From Nitrosomonas sp. (GTDB lineage: Bacteria; Pseudomonadota; Gammaproteobacteria; Burkholderiales; Nitrosomonadaceae), in assembly GCA_021582655.1 (NCBI GenBank), contig CP091135.1, forward strand, positions 383,957-433,791: a stretch of 49,835 nucleotides of DNA, read 5' to 3'. Position 1 is the first letter of the stretch. Each line of letters begins with the position of its first letter. Shown in pieces: positions 45,910 to 49,835 of this stretch. The notes under the pieces are model-generated. The model was not told where the DNA came from. It saw nothing but the letters and a program-made list of their open reading frames with translations, and searched no databases. A program made the translations under genes and the position numbers.

Positions 45910-45975
45910 ATGAACTTTTTGCAAATTCCATGTCTAAAGGATGGTTCTATATATGTAAAATTAAACAAACGCTGA
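45910..45975 (+). CDS. Possible 21-residue peptide upstream of a small membrane protein
   Basis: A short frame (start MNFLQIPCLKDG, ending LNKR) has GGAAAGG about 10 bases before its ATG. Its stop codon TGA runs directly into the GAGGAA ribosome site of the next gene. This could be a leader peptide coupling translation. It is too short for a homology judgement. Confidence 0.25.
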   Translation: MNFLQIPCLKDGSIYVKLNKR

Positions 45976-45985
45976 GGAAATTTTT

Positions 45986-46204
45986 ATGAAAACCAGTCAT
46001 ATTCTAGCTGCTTCCGCAGCTGTGGTCAGCGCGACTTTTTTCAGCATCTTAGCGACCTTCGGATTGCCGGAATCTGTAACAGAATGGCTCCTTTTGGATG
46101 AGATTTTGGGTATTATTTTATATTTGAATTACCTGGTAATTATATGGATGCAAAACAGTAATAAGGTCAGCGCATCAGAGATGAGTAGAAAAGTATCCGC
46201 TTAA
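45986..46204 (+). CDS. Small membrane protein, unrecognised
   Basis: The 72-residue product has a signal-like or transmembrane N-terminus (ILAASAAVVSATFFSILATF) and a second hydrophobic segment (ILGIILYLNYLVIIWM), with a polar tail. GAGGAA lies 8 bases before the ATG. No family recognised. It may be two-helix membrane protein with both ends in the cytoplasm. Confidence 0.6.
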   Translation: MKTSHILAASAAVVSATFFSILATFGLPESVTEWLLLDEILGIILYLNYLVIIWMQNSNKVSASEMSRKVSA

Positions 46205-46785
46205 GCAGATTTTCTGTGAGCAATCGCTCAGAACGATCCAGTCCGTTACATAAAATTAATCAACACCGGCGGCCATTAAAATTATCGATTTTCTGTCAGC
46301 GGTCAGCTTGACTCCCTACCACATTATCAATCAAATACGCTAAAACGTTTTTGCGAAAAAATTGATACAAAAAAATAAGTAAAAGAGTGCAGCTTATCCA
46401 TAATGAATAAATGCGCATTTCTTGCTTGCTGTTAAGAAAACGCTGATTAACTCGGCAAGCAAGATGAAGAGGGCACCGTACGGAACGCAACGACCGAAAC
46501 CTACCAATAAAATAGACAAGGAAATGTTACCTTGGCAACGAAGCGGATTCCTCGTACAACCAATTGATCAGCGTTTCCGTAACCTTATCACATCAACACA
46601 GGCTGTTTCTACAACCTGCATTGCGCACGCCCGCCGCATCCGACAACACGCCGAGAATAAATTCAATGCTTTTACTGGTACAATTCAGAACGTATTACCA
46701 TTCATAAATCAATCTTGGAAGCAGTACACCAAGAAATGAAAGTAAATTACAATCCATATTAATACTTTTCAAACGATTCACCGCA
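46205..46785. other. Intergenic region carrying a MITE-like element
   Basis: This 581-base gap contains the short inverted-repeat element at 46436-46578 and, at its left, small hairpins such as GAGC-AATC-GCTC near 46217-46228. An ORF at 46422-46739 runs through the element and is most likely spurious. No RNA gene was recognised. Confidence 0.45.
46436..46578. mobile_element. MITE-like short inverted-repeat element, copy B
   Basis: The left end GAAAACGCTGATTAA and the reverse complement of the right end GGAAACGCTGATCAATTGG match closely. The 143-base element has no coding capacity. Beyond the left repeat, the internal sequence CGGAACGCAACGACCGA (from about 46481) resembles the truncated copy at the window's right edge (CGGAACACAGCAACCGA). 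It is the longest complete copy here. Confidence 0.75.
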
Positions 46786-46938
46786 ATGAAAAAAAATCTA
46801 ATGATAGGTTCTTTAGTTTTTTCGGTCGTGCTGCTACTATTTTTTATGGTAACCGGTAACGGTGTAGTTTTAGTACCCGTGTTAATCGGACTGCTCGTTT
46901 CTTTCACGTGTGCCATGATGTATTTATCCGGTCGTTAG
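46786..46938 (+). CDS. 50-residue membrane protein, unrecognised
   Basis: A frame below the usual length cut-off encodes a start MKKNLMIGSLVFSVVLLLFF and a second hydrophobic segment (VVLVPVLIGLLVSFTCAMMY), ending SGR. This two-helix hairpin with a Lys-rich start and an Arg end is typical of real small membrane proteins. No strong ribosome site is visible upstream, which lowers confidence. Codon use is similar to nearby genes. No family recognised. Confidence 0.5.
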   Translation: MKKNLMIGSLVFSVVLLLFFMVTGNGVVLVPVLIGLLVSFTCAMMYLSGR

Positions 46939-47009
46939 CACGAGTTTCTTGCAATATCGATACAATTTTTCAACAATGCGTTGGATTGACGAGCACTTTC
47001 AGCAATCTG

Positions 47010-48788
47010 TTAATGACGTGACAGTGGCCATCCAATCAATATAACCGTAATCGTCACTATAGCGGTTACTATGTTCATGGGAATACCAACACGCAAGAAA
47101 TCGCTAAATCGATACTCACCCGGGCCATAAACCATCATATTAGTCTGATAGCCCAACGGCGTAGCAAAACTTGCCGATGCGGCCATCATAATGGCGAATA
47201 CAAAAGGAGTGCTGTTCAAATCCGCTTTTTCGGTGATTTCCAGAACGATAGGCAACATCAATAGCGCAGCGGCATTATTGGTAATCACTTCGGTCAGCAG
47301 TGAAATTGCAAGATAAGTCAAAATCAACAATAACCACGGCGTGCCGCCGCTTAAATCGACAATATTCGCCGCCAGATATTTCGCAACGCCAGTTTTTTCC
47401 AGTGCCAAGCCCAAGGAAAACGACGCGGCAATAGTCAGAATTACCGTCAAGTCAAGACTTCTTTCCGCCTGACTGGGTGAGCAGCAACCGGTTATGATCA
47501 TCAGTGCTGCACCACTGAGCGCCGCATTCAACATGGTAATGATTTCAAAACTAGCGGCTGCGATAATACCAATCAAAATCAACCATGCGACATACGCCCG
47601 CTCATGGCGCGGCGTTTCCGTATTCAGGTCGCTGATCAACAAAAAATCCTTGTTATAGCGCTGCCGGGTAACGAAAGCCGGGCGTGCTTCCAACAATAAC
47701 GTATCGCCGGCTTGCAAAATGATATTACCCAAATTGCCTTTAATACGTTCCCCGTGCCGTGCCACGGCAAGAACTGCAGCCCCATAACGGGCACGAAATC
47801 TCGAATCCCGAATGGTATAACCGATCGCGGTGCAATGCGGCGATACAACCGCCTCCACCAAACGCCGCTCCGGATGACGCTCAATAAATGAATGATCACC
47901 GTCCGTGGATGTGGAAGGTGAAATTCCCTTAATGCGTAATAAATCAGAGATAGCGTCGGTATCGCCGGCAAATACCAGACGATCACCGCCTTGCAATACT
48001 TCTTCCGGTGAAACGGCTGTCAATGCGGTATTGTTACGTTCAATTTCAATCAGATAAATGCGTTGCAAGTGCCGCAGCCCTGCCTGTTCAATCGTTTTGC
48101 CGACTAACGGGCCGGTGGAATCGATAGAAACTTCAAGTGTAAATTCGCGCAAATTTGAAAAAACCTGTCCTTGTTGTCGATCAGGCAGCAATTTTGGGAA
48201 CACCAGCCACATCAACAAAAAACCGGCTATGGCAACCGGCAGCCCAATGGCGGTAATTGAAAACAAGGTAAATCCCGGCTCGCCGGTCAGGGCCTGGTAC
48301 TGTCCGTTAACAATCAAATTGGTACTGGTACCGATTAATGTAACCGTACCACCCAGGATTGCCGTATAACTAAGTGGAATCATCAGCTTGGATGGCGATA
48401 TACCGATTCTGCGCGACCAGCTGTAAATCGCCGGTATCATGGTTGCAACCACCGGAGTATTGTTAAGAAAGCTGCTTAGGAAAGCGACCGGCCAGAACAT
48501 CCGATTTAGTGCCGCACGCGGTGATTTCGGCCTGCCCAGAAGGGTATTGACCAATAAATCAATGGCGCCGGATGCGTGCATGCCAGCCGCAACGACAAAC
48601 ATACCGGCCACGGTGATTAACCCCGAATTGCTAAAGCCGCTCAATGCATCGTTACTGCTTAAAATTCCGGTCACACTAAGAACAGTCAGTGCACCCAGCA
48701 TCACCAAATGAGGCCCGATTCGGGTGGCAATCAATGTCATCAATACGGTAACGCATAAACCTAAAGTAAACCAACCTTGCCATTCCAT
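47010..48788 (-). CDS. SLC13/DASS-type permease with two TrkA-C domains
   Basis: The 592-residue inner-membrane protein (start at the ATG at 48788, MEWQGWFTLGLCVTVLM) has about 11 hydrophobic segments. The first half contains SSFLNNTPVVATMIPAIY and the second half VITNNAAALLMLPIVL, the paired signature of the CitT/SLC13 and ArsB superfamily. Between them are two TrkA-C (RCK_C) domains (about 190-375). Such proteins carry dicarboxylates, sulfate or other anions, usually with sodium. The ligand cannot be told here. A longer frame to 48830 adds 14 residues that look non-native. Confidence 0.88.
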   Translation of the reverse strand: MEWQGWFTLGLCVTVLMTLIATRIGPHLVMLGALTVLSVTGILSSNDALSGFSNSGLITVAGMFVVAAGMHASGAIDLLVNTLLGRPKSPRAALNRMFWPVAFLSSFLNNTPVVATMIPAIYSWSRRIGISPSKLMIPLSYTAILGGTVTLIGTSTNLIVNGQYQALTGEPGFTLFSITAIGLPVAIAGFLLMWLVFPKLLPDRQQGQVFSNLREFTLEVSIDSTGPLVGKTIEQAGLRHLQRIYLIEIERNNTALTAVSPEEVLQGGDRLVFAGDTDAISDLLRIKGISPSTSTDGDHSFIERHPERRLVEAVVSPHCTAIGYTIRDSRFRARYGAAVLAVARHGERIKGNLGNIILQAGDTLLLEARPAFVTRQRYNKDFLLISDLNTETPRHERAYVAWLILIGIIAAASFEIITMLNAALSGAALMIITGCCSPSQAERSLDLTVILTIAASFSLGLALEKTGVAKYLAANIVDLSGGTPWLLLILTYLAISLLTEVITNNAAALLMLPIVLEITEKADLNSTPFVFAIMMAASASFATPLGYQTNMMVYGPGEYRFSDFLRVGIPMNIVTAIVTITVILIGWPLSRH

Positions 48789-48937
48789 AATCACGCGATC
48801 CCGATAAAAGTGCGAACTATACAACAACATGCCGTTATGGCCAAAAACACTAATATTTTATATCAATACAAATAGCGCACATAGCGATATTCAGGTCGTA
48901 TTCGATACCAACGTGCAAGTGCCATGCATATAATGGT

Positions 48938-49336
48938 TTATACCGTTGAATTGATATTCACCAGTTCTTGTATTCTAGGGAATAATTCTCGCTCCTCATA
49001 ACGAACATGCGCTGCCAGCAATTCACCGAAACGCCGCAGCCGATCGACGGGTTCGAGAGCACATGACTGGCTGGCCAATTCTCGTAAAATCGCATGCTCT
49101 TCAAGAATACGCGCAATCACTGCCGCACTAAATACACTCGCGACACGCTGCAATAAAATTTCTTCTTGTACAAAGTGATCGTTTAGTACGGTTTGCCCAT
49201 GCATTTCGACACGCTGTATTGTTGTTCGATGAAGCTCTGCGTCGTTGCATTCCGCCGCTTGCCGAGCAGCGCGCGCGACTACTAATGACGAATGGTGTTC
49301 ACGGGATAATAAAAGCAAAATACCGGATCGCGGCAT
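48938..49336 (-). CDS. Hemerythrin-like (HHE) domain protein
   Basis: The 132-residue protein is a single four-helix HHE domain. Candidate diiron ligands are H14/H15 (SREHHSSL), H54 with E58-E59 (HFVQEEILL), H79 (EEHAILREL) and H109 with E113-E114 (HVRYEERELFP). Bacterial members bind or sense oxygen or NO, or store iron for cluster repair. No signal peptide, so cytoplasmic. It is 149 bases upstream of the permease on the same strand. Confidence 0.85.
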   Translation of the reverse strand: MPRSGILLLLSREHHSSLVVARAARQAAECNDAELHRTTIQRVEMHGQTVLNDHFVQEEILLQRVASVFSAAVIARILEEHAILRELASQSCALEPVDRLRRFGELLAAHVRYEERELFPRIQELVNINSTV

Positions 49337-49373
49337 AATATATAGATTTAATAATTAAAGTCGATTAATCTAA

Positions 49374-49462
49374 GGAAGCGCTGATTAATTTGGCGACGAG
49401 ATGAAGCACCTCACCTTGCAACAAAACGGCCTGCTGGTGTAGCTAATTAAATTAGCGTTTCC
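49374..49462. mobile_element. MITE-like short inverted-repeat element, copy C
   Basis: The left end GGAAGCGCTGATTAATTTGG pairs with the reverse-complemented right end GGAAACGCTAATTTAATTAG. It is 89 bases long, non-coding, and sits 37 bases upstream of the hemerythrin-like start on the opposite side. It shares its first 40 bases with copies B and D (GATGAAG after the repeat). Confidence 0.75.
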
Positions 49463-49533
49463 CTAAATTTAAGTCAGTTTTCGGATACCAATTTATACCC
49501 GGAACGGTTCAGTATTCTAAATCTATTGCCAGT

Positions 49534-49686
49534 CTAATTGTCGTCCTTTACCGTTGTTACCTCAAAAGCAGACGTGACCATTGGCTGCTGCTCTTGTTCT
49601 ACCTTACTATCTTTCAGTGAATTCACGTAAGAATTATATACATCAAAAAAAGGAAATATCTCGCTGAATTTATAATTAAAAAACAC
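49534..49686 (-). CDS. Possible small protein or gene remnant
   Basis: A minus-strand frame from GTG at 49686 to the stop at 49534 encodes about 50 residues (start VFFNYKFSEIFPFFDVYN, end SAFEVTTVKDDN). Its amino-acid mix resembles a real C-terminus more than a random frame, but there is no ribosome site and an in-frame stop lies just upstream. It may be the tail of a decayed gene. Confidence 0.25.
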   Translation of the reverse strand: MFFNYKFSEIFPFFDVYNSYVNSLKDSKVEQEQQPMVTSAFEVTTVKDDN

Positions 49687-49772
49687 GTAGACCTAAGTTG
49701 TAAACATGATGAACATAGCATTACGAACGAGATACCGAATTGTCAAGCTTTGGGCATTAGCGGATTTACTGA

Positions 49773-49835
49773 GGAAATGCTGATTCATTCGGTTAATGGA
49801 GTGAAGCGCAAAAGTGCACGGAACACAGCAACCGA
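49773..49835. mobile_element. MITE-like or IS-end repeat, copy D, cut by window edge
   Basis: The sequence starts GGAAATGCTGATTCATTCGG and continues with GTGAAGCGC and CACGGAACACAGCAACCGA, aligning with the first 60 bases of copy B. The right end lies outside the window, so it could be a complete small element or the end of a full insertion sequence. Confidence 0.6.

Larger units (their letters stand above)
45629..45985. other. Intergenic region with palindrome and a short frame
   Basis: This 357-base gap is upstream of both the DUF486 gene (minus) and a small membrane-protein gene (plus). It contains the 14-bp palindrome at 45797-45810 and a 21-codon frame at 45910-45975. No other feature was seen. 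Confidence 0.4.

Noticed and set aside
46422-46739. 105-codon plus-strand ORF
   Set aside because: It runs across the MITE-like element, has no ribosome site and a composition unlike a protein; most likely chance.

Overview
The window looks like part of a betaproteobacterial chromosome, most likely Nitrosomonas or a close relative in the Nitrosomonadaceae. This is inferred from the protein sequences (Rho, LptD, HemA, an exosortase-associated acyltransferase) and from two beta/gamma-type housekeeping operons: hemA-prfA-prmC with a Grx4 gene, and lptD-surA-pdxA-rsmA. No rRNA, tRNA, phage or CRISPR was seen, and no complete mobile element.

Layout. 1-1100: nested, decayed IS3-family (IS407/IS51-type) insertion sequences. 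1408-2271: an AT-rich LigB/YgiD-type dioxygenase gene, followed by a gap with a striking 18-bp inverted repeat. 2623-4636 (minus): rpmE, rho, trxA. 4856-8610 (minus): a Fe(III) ABC importer with a probable Fur box and a MITE-like element in its leader. 8772-13559 (minus): a phosphate-binding-like periplasmic protein, an outer-membrane barrel and a GGDEF/EAL protein in overlapping order. 13733-14527: exosortase-type acyltransferase. 15066-18820: mgtE, a small membrane protein and an FtsH-type protease. 19115-24750 (plus): TonB receptor, YfiR, a GGDEF/EAL protein with CHASE8-like region, and isoaspartyl peptidase, tightly packed; then an alcohol dehydrogenase broken by one missing base. 25865-30704: DUF3750, a small conserved-looking ORF, an Slp lipoprotein and two overlapping membrane GTPases. 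31028-34018 (plus): rubrerythrin, a HdrD-like Fe-S protein fused to DUF3501, and a CNP1-like lipoprotein. 34075-37629 (minus): grxD, prmC, prfA, hemA. 37755-45091 (minus): creA, an unrecognised lipoprotein, rsmA, pdxA, surA, lptD. 45281-49835: DUF486, small membrane proteins, an SLC13/TrkA-C permease, a hemerythrin-like protein and copies of a short inverted-repeat element.

How genes work together. Two separate envelope-to-c-di-GMP circuits lie within 15 kb. Each pairs an outer-membrane barrel and a small periplasmic protein with a membrane GGDEF/EAL enzyme. The iron importer, TonB receptor, rubrerythrin, Grx4 and hemerythrin-like protein give the window an iron and redox theme. The most unusual items are the GGDEF/EAL-to-asparaginase junction with a C10 tract, the HdrD-DUF3501 fusion, the MITE-like family (one copy sitting in the iron-operon leader), the 18-bp stem-loop at 2317-2364, the paired GTPases and the unrecognised GWDL-repeat lipoprotein.
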